Positions 6,972 to 13,589 of a DNA stretch of 13,589 nt are shown here, piece after piece. Position numbers and translations under genes: made by a program. The DNA is from an uncultured Collinsella sp. (GTDB lineage: Bacteria > Actinomycetota > Coriobacteriia > Coriobacteriales > Coriobacteriaceae), in the NCBI GenBank assembly GCA_934630855.1, contig CAKTWW010000048.1, positions 1 through 13,589 of the forward strand, written 5' to 3'. How positions within the stretch are numbered: position 1 is the first letter of the stretch; each line of letters opens with the position of its first letter. The notes below the pieces were generated by a model, which worked only from the letters and a program-made list of their open reading frames with translations, was not told the DNA's origin and did not search any database.

Positions 6972-8464
6972 GAGTTTCTCCTTTGGACCGCGGCGTTGGA
7001 GTTTAGCGGGATGGATACCGCAAGCGTAAAGGGCGGAGCGGCATGGACCTCGAGGCTGCCGCCCAGATCTTGTGCAACATGCCTCATACCGGGGATACCC
7101 GTTCCCTCGCGATACGATACGGGGGCAGGCGCGCCGTCATTGGAGATGGTCATGAGTGCGACGGCATCGCCGCCATCATGCTCCTCCTGCGACAGGCGTA
7201 CCTGGACCTGATGGGCCTGCGCATGCTTGGTGGCGTTGGTCGAGGCCTCGCGGATAATCTGCAAAAACGCCGCGGCAACGCGCGCGTCCTCGGGAAGCGA
7301 CCCCTCTACATCGATCTGCACGCTCACCAGACCAAAAGCATGGACGATATCGTCGAGCCGCTCCGCAGGTTCGCTGTCGCCTCCGCTGCGTAGGTCGGCG
7401 GCAATCGAGCGCAGCAGCGGGTCGATCTGCTCGAGCGACTCGTCGTCCAGACGGCCTTCCTCCAAATAGCGATGGAGAATGGACAGGCGCTGGCCGATCA
7501 CATCGTGCACGCGGGCACGCATGCGCAGGCAGGCCGCATTGTCGGCAACCTTCTTGACCTCCTCGATCTGAGCCTGAAGCTCTTGGCCCGCAAGCTCGAG
7601 CAGATGATTGGCATGCGCCAGGCGATCATAGGCATGGGCATACTCCGTCACGTCCAAGCCGATGATGCGCTCGAAGGGGCGGCCCGAAACCATAACCCCA
7701 TCGCATGCAAACAGGCGAATCTCGGAGGGAGCGATCTCGACCACCGCACGCGCCTCGCCAAAGCGATCCAGTTCGATTCGGGCGCGATCCTTGCTGCTCT
7801 CGGGCGCCTGCATGCTGAGCCGGCGGAGATCATTCCATGTGCCGCTCATGCCGTGCAGGTCGGTTGGCATATGAAGCTCCACGAGGTTCTTGCGCATGCA
7901 GCGGTTCATGAGCAACGGGCGACCCTTTGGATCCAAGTACAGGATGCCCACAGGGATCACGTTGATGGTCTCGATCGTCGAAAACGCCGTGATATCCTCT
8001 TGACGGTTACGGACATCCATCAAAAGCGCCGCGATGGAACGGAATAGGAAGAACGCGCCATCCGCGACAAGAGCCGCAGTCCATGTCGTGCCCATAACGT
8101 AAACCGCCGGCGGCGTGACGGCGGCGACAAGCGACAGCTCCGCCAGCATGACGGGACGGCGGTAATGCACCATAAGGACCACGCCATAGGCGGCAATCGC
8201 GGCGTTGAGCCACAACAGTGCGCCCGCCGCTTCGGCAACAACGTAGAGCGGCGCCACCAGATACGAGCCGCTCGACGCGAATAAGATAACAGCCGAGATA
8301 ATCAAGTGCAGCATAAGGCTTGCCTCATAGGCACAAATCACCTTGCGGTTGAAGGATGAACGGCGTGAGGCGATAAGCGGGACGTGGATCGTCTGCAGGC
8401 ACGCAGCCAGGGTAAAGACGACATCGAGCGCGACGATCTGGGGAAGGATAAGCGGAATCTGCAT
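6968..8464 (-). CDS. Membrane sensor histidine kinase (HisKA_3/NarX-DegS type)
   Basis: 498 residues from the ATG at 8464. About five membrane helices fill the first ~150 residues. A PAS-like segment (about 160-280) contains VIPVGILYLDPKGRPLLMN. A helical dimerisation region carries RARVHDVIGQRLSILHR, with the predicted phospho-His at 320. The ATPase domain shows the N-box (REASTNATKHA, about 405-415), NDG (442-444) and GTGIPGMR (454-461). These are intact, so the protein should autophosphorylate and pass phosphate to the adjacent NarL-type regulator. An in-frame GTG at 8470 overlaps the upstream TGA, but the ATG at 8464 has a GGGTGA site at proper spacing and is preferred. Signal unknown. 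Confidence 0.93.
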   Translation of the reverse strand: MQIPLILPQIVALDVVFTLAACLQTIHVPLIASRRSSFNRKVICAYEASLMLHLIISAVILFASSGSYLVAPLYVVAEAAGALLWLNAAIAAYGVVLMVHYRRPVMLAELSLVAAVTPPAVYVMGTTWTAALVADGAFFLFRSIAALLMDVRNRQEDITAFSTIETINVIPVGILYLDPKGRPLLMNRCMRKNLVELHMPTDLHGMSGTWNDLRRLSMQAPESSKDRARIELDRFGEARAVVEIAPSEIRLFACDGVMVSGRPFERIIGLDVTEYAHAYDRLAHANHLLELAGQELQAQIEEVKKVADNAACLRMRARVHDVIGQRLSILHRYLEEGRLDDESLEQIDPLLRSIAADLRSGGDSEPAERLDDIVHAFGLVSVQIDVEGSLPEDARVAAAFLQIIREASTNATKHAQAHQVQVRLSQEEHDGGDAVALMTISNDGAPAPVSYREGTGIPGMRHVAQDLGGSLEVHAAPPFTLAVSIPLNSNAAVQRRNS

Positions 8465-8466
8465 CG

Positions 8467-10350
8467 TCACTCACCCGCCCGCGGCATCAACACGATCATG
8501 CGCAGCTGACCCGCCTCGCCCTCAAGGCGGTATGCTACGTTGCGCCCCTGCAGCGCGCTCTCGAGCTCAAACGCGGCAGGCGTCTGCGACAGGTCCTTCT
8601 CGTCGTTGGAAAAAAGCGTGGCGCGCAGTTCCACGCTGCACGAGTCGTGGTCGCTCAAGTGATACATAAGCGCCGGATGGTCGGTCGTGTAGGCAAAAAA
8701 CGCAAAATCGTACACGCAGTCATACAGCGCGCTGACCGCACTGGCGTGCATGGGGCGCCGTATGGCGATGATCGAAGCGCAGTCGACATCGATTGTGCGC
8801 AGGTCGCTTGCCAACTCGTTGGCGATCAGTTGGATGCGGTCACGGTCGAAGCCGCTCTCCCCGTGCTGCGCCAATGTGAGCGAACCCTTGCGCTTGCAAT
8901 AGGCAACGAGCATCTTTGCGCATTGCAGCATGCGATAGCGCTCGTGCGACGATGTGTCGTCCGTGAGCGGTGGTAGCGAGCTCAGCAGTCCGTACATCTC
9001 GTCAAGCGCGCGGGCAAGCGCCTGGTCCACGTCTTGGACCAGCAAGGCCTCGGCCTCTTGATCTGCAAGGTGCGTCTTAAGGTCGTAGTCGGCCGTGAGC
9101 AGCTCGTTTTGACGCTGCAACTCCATGCGCCGCTGCGCCAGCTCGCGATTGAGCTCGTTGAGCTCCGACACGTCTTGGGCAAGCAGGGCCGATCCGCCCA
9201 GCAGCGGAAAGGCGCGATACATCACATCGGGATCGGACACCACGGCAAAGGCGTGGGGGCGCCCGTGTTCCTGGGCCCGCAACTCCTCGCGCACGCCTTC
9301 CGGCACCGGCTTTGACACCGGCGTGGCATAGACCTCCTGAAGGTCACGCGTTAGCACTTTAAGGTCGAGCGGCAAGGTGTCGAAAATGCCGGCGATGTCG
9401 TGATATGACGGAATGACACCGCAATCGAGACAGATTTCCATCGCCACCACACACAGAACGCAATAGACGAGCGAAAAGTTGAGCCTCCATGCCCAGGGCA
9501 CGCGCAGCGCATACGAGATGGCAAAGAACGCGCCGCCCAGCAGCACGAGCGCTGCCGTGCCCGAGAAACGCTGGATGCGAAAGGACGAGGACCGACCAAC
9601 CAGGATAAAAAAGGCCACGAAGTTAAAGGCCGTCCACACTAAGACGGCGAAATAACCCCAGCCGTACGTGTAATCGTTGCTCCAGGTGTCGCTCGCACGG
9701 TCGAAGTGGAAGACCTGCCGGTGGAAATCGTTGGTGAGCACAAATCCGATAAGCAGGATGGCCACGATCCACAGGACGCTGCGATAGCGGCGGCCAGCGC
9801 GATGCTGCTCCAGCCCCGCAAGGCGCAGACCGCAGAGCTGATAGAGCAGCGGGATAAGCGTCATAGGTACGTAGTACAGGTACCACAGCATGGTGGCATA
9901 GAACGGCGTAAACGACTTGTACTTGAGGATGACCTCGATCATCCACAAGGCGCAGATGGTGGCGATGGCAACCAGGCGTCGACGCAACACATAGTCCAAA
10001 CAGCGCAGGTAAACCAGCACGCCCCAGATCGAAAATGCAATCGCGGAGACAAGCAACGGAATCGAGCTCGAATGGATCAGCCCGTCCACGACCTCCTTGG
10101 ACACCTCGCTATAGGCCGGCACGGCGTCGGAAAGCTTGGGATCGGAGGCGAACAGCGCCGGCAAGACTGCCAAAAGCATGAGGAACAGCGCGGTTATGAC
10201 GCCGGCGATGACGAAGGCGCGGCGACGGTACACCAGGTGCGTTATGTCAACGAGAAATCGCGGCATGGCGAAGAGCCTGCCGCCCCTGGGATCCGCCAAC
10301 GGCGCGGATCGGGCGGCCGCATGGCCGATATGTCGCTCACGGGTACCCAT
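8467..10350 (-). CDS. 7TM sensor with degenerate kinase-like C-terminus
   Basis: 627 residues if translated from the ATG at 10350. Seven to eight membrane helices lie between about 45 and 308. The LTNDFHRQVFHF and YTYGWGYFAVLVW pattern (around 206-240) matches the N-terminal 7TM region known from some histidine kinases. A cytoplasmic linker, a coiled coil (about 395-425) and a ~200-residue C-terminal region follow. That region resembles a HisKA_3/HATPase pair in layout but shows no phospho-His motif, no N-box asparagine and no glycine-rich ATP lid. It is therefore probably a non-catalytic partner of the kinase encoded directly downstream (its stop abuts the kinase start). Start uncertain: 10350 has a TACACT -10 nine bases ahead but no ribosome binding site; 10266 has only a weak GGCAGG; a TTG at 10419 lies in a hairpin. 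Confidence 0.85.
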   Translation of the reverse strand: MGTRERHIGHAAARSAPLADPRGGRLFAMPRFLVDITHLVYRRRAFVIAGVITALFLMLLAVLPALFASDPKLSDAVPAYSEVSKEVVDGLIHSSSIPLLVSAIAFSIWGVLVYLRCLDYVLRRRLVAIATICALWMIEVILKYKSFTPFYATMLWYLYYVPMTLIPLLYQLCGLRLAGLEQHRAGRRYRSVLWIVAILLIGFVLTNDFHRQVFHFDRASDTWSNDYTYGWGYFAVLVWTAFNFVAFFILVGRSSSFRIQRFSGTAALVLLGGAFFAISYALRVPWAWRLNFSLVYCVLCVVAMEICLDCGVIPSYHDIAGIFDTLPLDLKVLTRDLQEVYATPVSKPVPEGVREELRAQEHGRPHAFAVVSDPDVMYRAFPLLGGSALLAQDVSELNELNRELAQRRMELQRQNELLTADYDLKTHLADQEAEALLVQDVDQALARALDEMYGLLSSLPPLTDDTSSHERYRMLQCAKMLVAYCKRKGSLTLAQHGESGFDRDRIQLIANELASDLRTIDVDCASIIAIRRPMHASAVSALYDCVYDFAFFAYTTDHPALMYHLSDHDSCSVELRATLFSNDEKDLSQTPAAFELESALQGRNVAYRLEGEAGQLRMIVLMPRAGE

Positions 10351-10359
10351 AGTGCTTTT

Positions 10360-10365
10360 AGTGTA
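10360..10365 (-). promoter_or_regulatory. Candidate -10 element of the sensor/kinase/regulator operon
   Basis: Read on the minus strand this is TACACT (TANNNT type), nine bases before the ATG at 10350, so transcription would begin within about three bases of that ATG. No -35 at proper spacing was found. If the true start is 10266, the leader would be about 86 nt. Confidence 0.35.
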
Positions 10366-10417
10366 CCGACAGGCAGGCTCAAAAAACGGGCCGCATGTCC
10401 CAAAATCCGCGGACGGC

Positions 10418-10456
10418 AAAGCGCCCGGCGAGCACGAGCTGCTCGCCGGGCGCTTT
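10418..10456. terminator. Strong stem-loop flanked by AAA/TTT
   Basis: A 17-bp perfect stem (AAAGCGCCCGGCGAGCA / TGCTCGCCGGGCGCTTT) with a 5-nt loop. It lies between the sensor operon promoter region and the inverted-repeat pair. No plus-strand gene ends nearby, so it most likely stops minus-strand transcripts from the DUF4867 gene before the sensor operon. The T-run is short on either strand. Confidence 0.6.
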
Positions 10457-10560
10457 AGTTAGGAGACTATGAGATTGAGCACCTCAGTGTCCTTAGGACA
10501 GGTCTGCAAGATTTGAGTCTAGGGTTTTCCAGGACCTCACCTTTGTGGTGGTTCGGACCG
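10457..10560. other. Gene-free spacer, no recognised feature
   Basis: Part of the 359-bp gene-free stretch 10351-10709. Apart from a short near-palindrome (GTCCTTAGGAC) I see no open frame, RNA gene or clear promoter in it. It could be the flank or remnant of the repeat elements that follow. Confidence 0.4.
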
Positions 10561-10620
10561 GTTTGTCTCGATCTGTAACAGGTAGACCGTCAAAACCGAG
10601 CCTGGTGTTACGGATCGAGA
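10561..10620. repeat. Inverted-repeat element, copy A
   Basis: Left arm TCTCGATCTGTAACA (10566-10580) and right arm TGTTACGGATCGAGA (10606-10620) form a 15-bp stem around a 25-nt loop. The single non-Watson-Crick position becomes a U-G pair in RNA on the plus strand. The first 26 bases of the element differ from copy B at one position. Confidence 0.8.
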
Positions 10621-10640
10621 TTTTCGGGCAACCCCCTACA

Positions 10641-10702
10641 GTTTGTCTCAATCTGTAACAGGTAGAGACGATTTTGCCTGCTAGATGTTACAGATTGAGA
10701 CA
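10641..10702. repeat. Inverted-repeat element, copy B
   Basis: Arms TGTCTCAATCTGTAACA (10644-10660) and TGTTACAGATTGAGACA (10686-10702) are perfectly complementary over 17 bp around a 25-nt loop. It starts 80 bp after copy A and shares its arm sequence, loop length and loop start (GGTAGA). It ends 7 bp from the stop codon of the DUF4867 gene, so it may protect or terminate that transcript, or be a REP/MITE-like element. Confidence 0.85.
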
Positions 10703-10709
10703 GAAGATT

Positions 10710-11354
10710 CTAGTCGCAGGTGATGTCGAGGTTCTTGCCGACGAGGCCCACGTAGCCGCCCTCGGCTGCCTTGGGGCTATCGGCGTGGCAGAGGACCCAC
10801 TTGTCGGCCTTCCAGTAGCAGTAGCTGTCACCGGCGGCAGGCATGTCAGCCGCAGCCTCGGGACGCGGGCCGTTGGTACCGGCGGGCAGCGCAACCATCA
10901 CCTGGAAGCCGCCGTCGTCGACCATGCACGGCGTGTAGTGCAGCGTCGTGGCATAGACCTCGACGAGCGTGCCGGCCGGCGCGCGGAAGGCCTTGATCTG
11001 CGCGGTATCGAGCTTGCCGTCGACGATCTGCTCGCGCTTGGCCAGCAGCAGGATAAAGTCGCGGGCGCCCAGGTTGAACTCGCTCGCGCGGTGATACTCC
11101 AGGCAGTTAAGCTTCGTGTTGTGGCCGTTGCACCAGCCCAGCTGGAAGGGACGGCCGCCGTACATGAGCAGACCGAGCGTGTCGGCGCCTTCGACCTGCT
11201 CGAGCTCGGGCGCGGAGGCCACGTACTTGCTGCCCTCGGGGATGGGCGTGGCGGAGAGCGCCTCGGTAAGCGGGGCGGTCAGGCTGGAGGGCACATCGTC
11301 CCACACGCGGCCGTAGGGCTTAAACTCGGGATCGTTGACAGAGTAGATATGCAT
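10710..11354 (-). CDS. DUF4867 family protein
   Basis: A 214-residue soluble protein. The start MHIYSVNDPEFKPYGRV, the central FQLGWCNGHNTKLNCLEYHR and the later AGTLVEVYATTLHYTPC are the recognisable conserved blocks of DUF4867. The His- and Glu-rich central block and beta-rich composition suggest a cupin-like metal-binding fold, but that is inference and no reaction is known to me. The ATG at 11354 has a good AGGAG site six bases ahead; the frame stays open further upstream, but those starts lie in the luxS terminator region. It follows luxS on the same strand but is separated from it by a terminator and has a candidate -10, so it is probably transcribed on its own. Confidence 0.85.
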   Translation of the reverse strand: MHIYSVNDPEFKPYGRVWDDVPSSLTAPLTEALSATPIPEGSKYVASAPELEQVEGADTLGLLMYGGRPFQLGWCNGHNTKLNCLEYHRASEFNLGARDFILLLAKREQIVDGKLDTAQIKAFRAPAGTLVEVYATTLHYTPCMVDDGGFQVMVALPAGTNGPRPEAAADMPAAGDSYCYWKADKWVLCHADSPKAAEGGYVGLVGKNLDITCD

Positions 11355-11363
11355 GTTCACTCC

Positions 11364-11394
11364 TGTTCGTTTATGTGACCGTACGAACATTCTA
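11364..11394 (-). promoter_or_regulatory. Candidate -10 and operator-like dyad of the DUF4867 gene
   Basis: TAGAAT (minus strand, 11389-11394) is a good -10; no convincing -35 is present. Right after it a 7-bp inverted repeat, TGTTCGT / ACGAACA with 12-bp spacing (11364-11389), covers the predicted transcription start and reaches the ribosome binding site. It could bind a repressor or fold in the leader. Confidence 0.4.
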
Positions 11395-11438
11395 GAACAA
11401 TCCCGAGCGGTTTTATACATCCACTTCGCCCTCTCAAC

Positions 11439-11470
11439 AAAAAGGCGCCCCCGCATAAGCGAGGGCGCCC
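11439..11470 (-). terminator. Rho-independent terminator of luxS
   Basis: On the minus strand an 11-bp stem (GGCGCCCTCGC / GCGGGGGCGCC, one U-G pair) with loop TTAT is followed by TTTTT. It begins about 30 bp after the luxS stop. This is the clearest intrinsic terminator in the window. Confidence 0.88.
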
Positions 11471-11498
11471 GATGCGCGCGTTTTGAGCGGTGAAGCCC

Positions 11499-11987
11499 TT
11501 ACGCCTGCTGATAGTGCAGGTGTTTCTCGTCGATATCGGCCAGATCGCAATCGAGATAACGCCACGCGAGCCAGTTGGCCATGGGGAGGTTCTGGTCCAG
11601 GTAGTTACCGCACTCCTCGGGAGCGGCACCGGGGACATCGCCCTCAAAGCCGGCAACGAACTCAAACAGCTCACGCACGAGCGGCAAAATCTCCTCGCTC
11701 GTCACCTCGCCAAACACGACCAGATAAAAGCCCGTACGGCAGCCCATGGGGCCAAAGTAGACGATGCGGCTCGACCACTCGGAATGGTTGCGCAGAAACG
11801 TTGCCCCCAGGTGCTCGATGGTATGGCACTCCGCCGTGTTCATGACCGGCTCCTTATTGGGTGTGGTCAGGCGAAGGTCAAAGGTGGTGACGGCGGCACC
11901 GGTCGCCGGATCGCGGTCGATGCGGCTCACGTACACGCCGGGCTCAAGCAGCAGATGATCGACAGAAAAGCTCGCGATGCGCTCCAT
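11499..11987 (-). CDS. luxS: S-ribosylhomocysteine lyase LuxS
   Basis: A 162-residue cytoplasmic metalloenzyme that cleaves S-ribosylhomocysteine to homocysteine and 4,5-dihydroxy-2,3-pentanedione, the AI-2 precursor, in the activated methyl cycle. The metal ligands and catalytic residues are present: H55 and H59 in ECHTIEHLGA with Glu58, Cys126 in EECGNYLDQNLPMA, and the catalytic Cys83 in FGPMGCRTGFYL. Length is typical for the family. The ATG has an AGAGGAT ribosome binding site. It has its own extended -10 promoter and a strong terminator, so it looks monocistronic. The preceding Pfs nucleosidase step is not encoded in this window. Confidence 0.98.
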   Translation of the reverse strand: MERIASFSVDHLLLEPGVYVSRIDRDPATGAAVTTFDLRLTTPNKEPVMNTAECHTIEHLGATFLRNHSEWSSRIVYFGPMGCRTGFYLVVFGEVTSEEILPLVRELFEFVAGFEGDVPGAAPEECGNYLDQNLPMANWLAWRYLDCDLADIDEKHLHYQQA

Positions 11988-12013
11988 GGCAGATCCTCTC
12001 GTTAATCAATTTG

Positions 12014-12078
12014 GGACGGGGCTCTTTTAGCTGATTCGAATGGTCGCACCAATCATACCAGTCAAAAAAGCTCCGTCC
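12014..12078 (-). repeat. Imperfect inverted repeat around the luxS promoter
   Basis: Two 15-base arms (12014-12028 and 12064-12078) match at 13 positions as an inverted repeat (minus strand GGACGGAGCTTTTTT and AAAAGAGCCCCGTCC). They bracket the luxS -10 and the transcription start. They may fold in readthrough RNA from the nucleoside hydrolase gene or act as DNA sites. Confidence 0.4.
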
Positions 12079-12080
12079 AA
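12052..12080 (-). promoter_or_regulatory. luxS promoter with extended -10
   Basis: On the minus strand TTGGAC (12075-12080), 17 bp, then TATGAT (12052-12057), preceded by TGG, giving an extended -10 (TGGTATGAT). The -35 is weak, which suits an extended -10. Transcription would start near 12045, giving a leader of about 58 nt before the luxS ATG. Confidence 0.55.
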
Positions 12081-12089
12081 AAAGACTAC

Positions 12090-13064
12090 TTACCCCAGAA
12101 CGCGGTCCATGCGTGCCTTGAATTCGGACAGGAAGCGCGGGGCGTCCACGGTGAGCGCCACAAGGGCGCTCTTGTCGGGGTCGGCCACACGGCGTTCGTC
12201 GCAGATGGTGCGGCCGCGGTACTCACCCAGCAAATCCACGCGCAGGTTGCAGCCGAGCGCGCCCACAAGCGTGGGGTCGATCGCCACGGCAACAGCCAGC
12301 GGATCGTGCAGCGCGCAGCCGCCCAGGTAGGGAGCGTTCATCTCGTACGAGCCAATGTAGTGCTCGACCATGCTCGCAAACGCGCAACCCGCCATGGTGC
12401 CAGATCCCGTCCAGCCAGCGATATCACGACGCGTGAGCACCACGCGATGCGTCACGTCCAGACCGACCATGGTGAGTTTGCGGCCCGAGCGCAGTACGGC
12501 ATCGGCGGCCTCGGGGTCGCTCGCAATGTTGGCCTCGGCGCCCGCGCTCACGTTGCCGGGCACCGTAAGGGCGCCGCCCATCACCACCACGCGGCCGATG
12601 GACATCATAGCCGCCGCGTCGCGCTCAAGGGCGAGCGCCAAGTTGGAAAGCGGACCGGTCGCCACATAGACCAGGTCGGGACCATAGGTGCGCGCGGCAT
12701 CGATCAGATAATCGACCGCCGCGTTGCCATCGACCGACGTCGCCCCCACCGGCTCGTAGGGAGATGCGGGCACGCTCGCCCCGCCAATGCCGTTTTTGCC
12801 ATGGATGAGCGTGGTGGACGCCGGCGGCGTATAGGGCTCGGTCGCCTTAATGGGACGATCGGCGCCCAGGTACACCGGCACCTCGGGGCGGCCCAACAGG
12901 TCAAGCACCGCCAGGCAGTTATGCGCCGACTGCTCGACGCGCACGTTGCCAAAGCACGTGGTAATGCCGACGAGTTCCACCTCGGGATTCGCGATGGCAT
13001 AGGCGAGCGCCATCGCGTCGTCCACACCCATATCCAGATCAAGGATCAGCTTCTTGGTTGCCAT
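12090..13064 (-). CDS. Nucleoside hydrolase (inosine/uridine-preferring family)
   Basis: A 324-residue cytoplasmic enzyme that hydrolyses ribonucleosides to free base and ribose. The calcium-binding N-terminal motif reads LDLDMGVDD (D9, D11, D15, D16) in place of the usual DTDPGxDD. Other family residues are in place: TCFGN with N40, the N171/E177/N179 ribose-binding set in NVSAGAEANIASDPEAAD, and H253-D254 in ALHDPLAVA. Length is typical. The ATG has a GCGGAG site. It starts 30 bp after the ribokinase stop, so the two form an operon for using nucleoside-derived ribose. Base preference (purine or pyrimidine) cannot be read from the sequence. Confidence 0.93.
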   Translation of the reverse strand: MATKKLILDLDMGVDDAMALAYAIANPEVELVGITTCFGNVRVEQSAHNCLAVLDLLGRPEVPVYLGADRPIKATEPYTPPASTTLIHGKNGIGGASVPASPYEPVGATSVDGNAAVDYLIDAARTYGPDLVYVATGPLSNLALALERDAAAMMSIGRVVVMGGALTVPGNVSAGAEANIASDPEAADAVLRSGRKLTMVGLDVTHRVVLTRRDIAGWTGSGTMAGCAFASMVEHYIGSYEMNAPYLGGCALHDPLAVAVAIDPTLVGALGCNLRVDLLGEYRGRTICDERRVADPDKSALVALTVDAPRFLSEFKARMDRVLG

Positions 13065-13094
13065 TGTTCTACTCCGCTTCTCCGTCTTTATCGT

Positions 13095-13589
13095 TTAACC
13101 AAACCAATGTTCAACTTCGGCACGCGTGGGAATCGATTGCTGAGCACCCAGGCGCGACACCGTCACCGCCGAGGCGCGAGCTCCCGCCGCCATGCACTCA
13201 AAGAGCGGCAGGCCCTCCAAGCGAGCGGCTGCAAGTGCGCCGATAAACGTATCGCCGGCGGCCGTGGTATCGACTACCGTGCTCGAAAGCGCCGGCATAC
13301 GCAACAGCTCACCGTCATCGCCGAGCGTAACCGAGCCAGCTCCGCCCAGCGTGATGACTGCGGCCCCGGCGCCCTTAGCGAGCAGGGCGTTGAGCGCGGC
13401 GACACAGCTCTCATCGTCTGTGGGCAAAATGCCCGTCAGCACCTGGCATTCGGTCTCGTTGGGACAGACCAAGTCGACCGCAGGCCATGCTTCTGCCGAC
13501 AGATTGCAAGCGGGCGCCGGGTTAAAGACCGTATAGAACCCCAGCCCGTGGGCGCAAGAGAGCGCCGCGGCCGTTGCCATCAGGTCGCA
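13095..13589 (-). CDS. rbsK: Ribokinase (PfkB family), 3' part, cut by window edge
   Basis: The C-terminal ~164 residues of a PfkB-family sugar kinase; the start lies beyond the right edge and the frame is open to it. Visible motifs are CPNETECQVLTGI (the NxxE block), VITLGGAGSV, and VDTTAAGDTFIGALAAA, the ATP/anion-hole motif with the catalytic Asp, matching the TTAAGDTF form typical of ribokinases. It phosphorylates ribose to ribose 5-phosphate. With the downstream nucleoside hydrolase it completes nucleoside-to-pentose-phosphate salvage. Ribokinase is favoured over other PfkB members by this motif and the neighbour, but the substrate-binding N-terminal half is not visible. Confidence 0.85.
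   Translation of the reverse strand, partial: CDLMATAAALSCAHGLGFYTVFNPAPACNLSAEAWPAVDLVCPNETECQVLTGILPTDDESCVAALNALLAKGAGAAVITLGGAGSVTLGDDGELLRMPALSSTVVDTTAAGDTFIGALAAARLEGLPLFECMAAGARASAVTVSRLGAQQSIPTRAEVEHWFG

Noticed and set aside
8343..10462. Several plus-strand open frames over the sensor gene, including 9706-10458
   Set aside because: Antisense shadows; the minus strand encodes a coherent 7TM protein with operon context.
10561..10702. CRISPR-like repeat array
   Set aside because: Only two units, each an inverted repeat with its own loop, without uniform spacers; no cas genes nearby.
11364..11400. LexA (SOS) box ahead of the DUF4867 gene
   Set aside because: The GTTC/GAAC half-sites are separated by 12 bp and point the wrong way for CGAAC-N4-GTTCG; not a recognised LexA site.
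11988..12089. SAM or SAH riboswitch ahead of luxS
   Set aside because: The predicted leader is only about 58 nt and shows none of the conserved cores I know; the structure seen is a simple imperfect inverted repeat.

Overview
The window is high-GC DNA that looks like a gut Coriobacteriia chromosome, most likely Collinsella or a close relative. The clues are a LuxR-type regulator fused to about 12 membrane helices (a Coriobacteriia hallmark), a DUF4867 gene near luxS, GC-rich codon use and strong AGGAG-type ribosome binding sites. The genus call is inference from gene content; no rRNA or other marker gene is present. No tRNA, CRISPR array, phage or intact transposase was seen.

Layout. Left, minus strand: a membrane-bound LuxR-family regulator (80-1624). 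It is divergent, across about 240 bp, from a plus-strand cluster at 1862-6159. That cluster encodes a DUF4428/zinc-ribbon protein, a membrane-anchored double zinc-ribbon protein, an SPFH-domain protein ending in two zinc ribbons, and a lipoprotein. It resembles the Bacillus subtilis ydjG/ydjI part of the PspA-linked membrane-surveillance system, but no PspA is visible. The cluster ends at a strong hairpin, converging on a second hairpin that closes a minus-strand signalling operon (6348-10350). In transcription order that operon holds a 7TM sensor with a degenerate kinase-like C-terminus, a complete HisKA_3-type histidine kinase and a NarL-type response regulator, essentially without gaps.

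Upstream of the sensor gene lies a roughly 360-bp gene-free stretch (10351-10709). It holds a candidate promoter, a 17-bp stem-loop and two closely related 56-59 bp inverted-repeat elements 80 bp apart. Then, all on the minus strand, come a DUF4867 gene with its own leader, luxS (AI-2 synthesis) with a good terminator and an extended -10 promoter, and a nucleoside hydrolase followed on its 5' side by the 3' part of a ribokinase gene cut by the window edge.

How the genes work together. The ribokinase and nucleoside hydrolase form a salvage unit: nucleoside to base plus ribose, then ribose 5-phosphate. LuxS converts S-ribosylhomocysteine to homocysteine and the AI-2 precursor. The zinc-ribbon/SPFH cluster probably forms a membrane-associated assembly of unknown purpose. 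The divergent membrane LuxR protein is a candidate, unproven, regulator of it. The three-gene sensor/kinase/regulator operon is a self-contained signalling pathway of unknown input.
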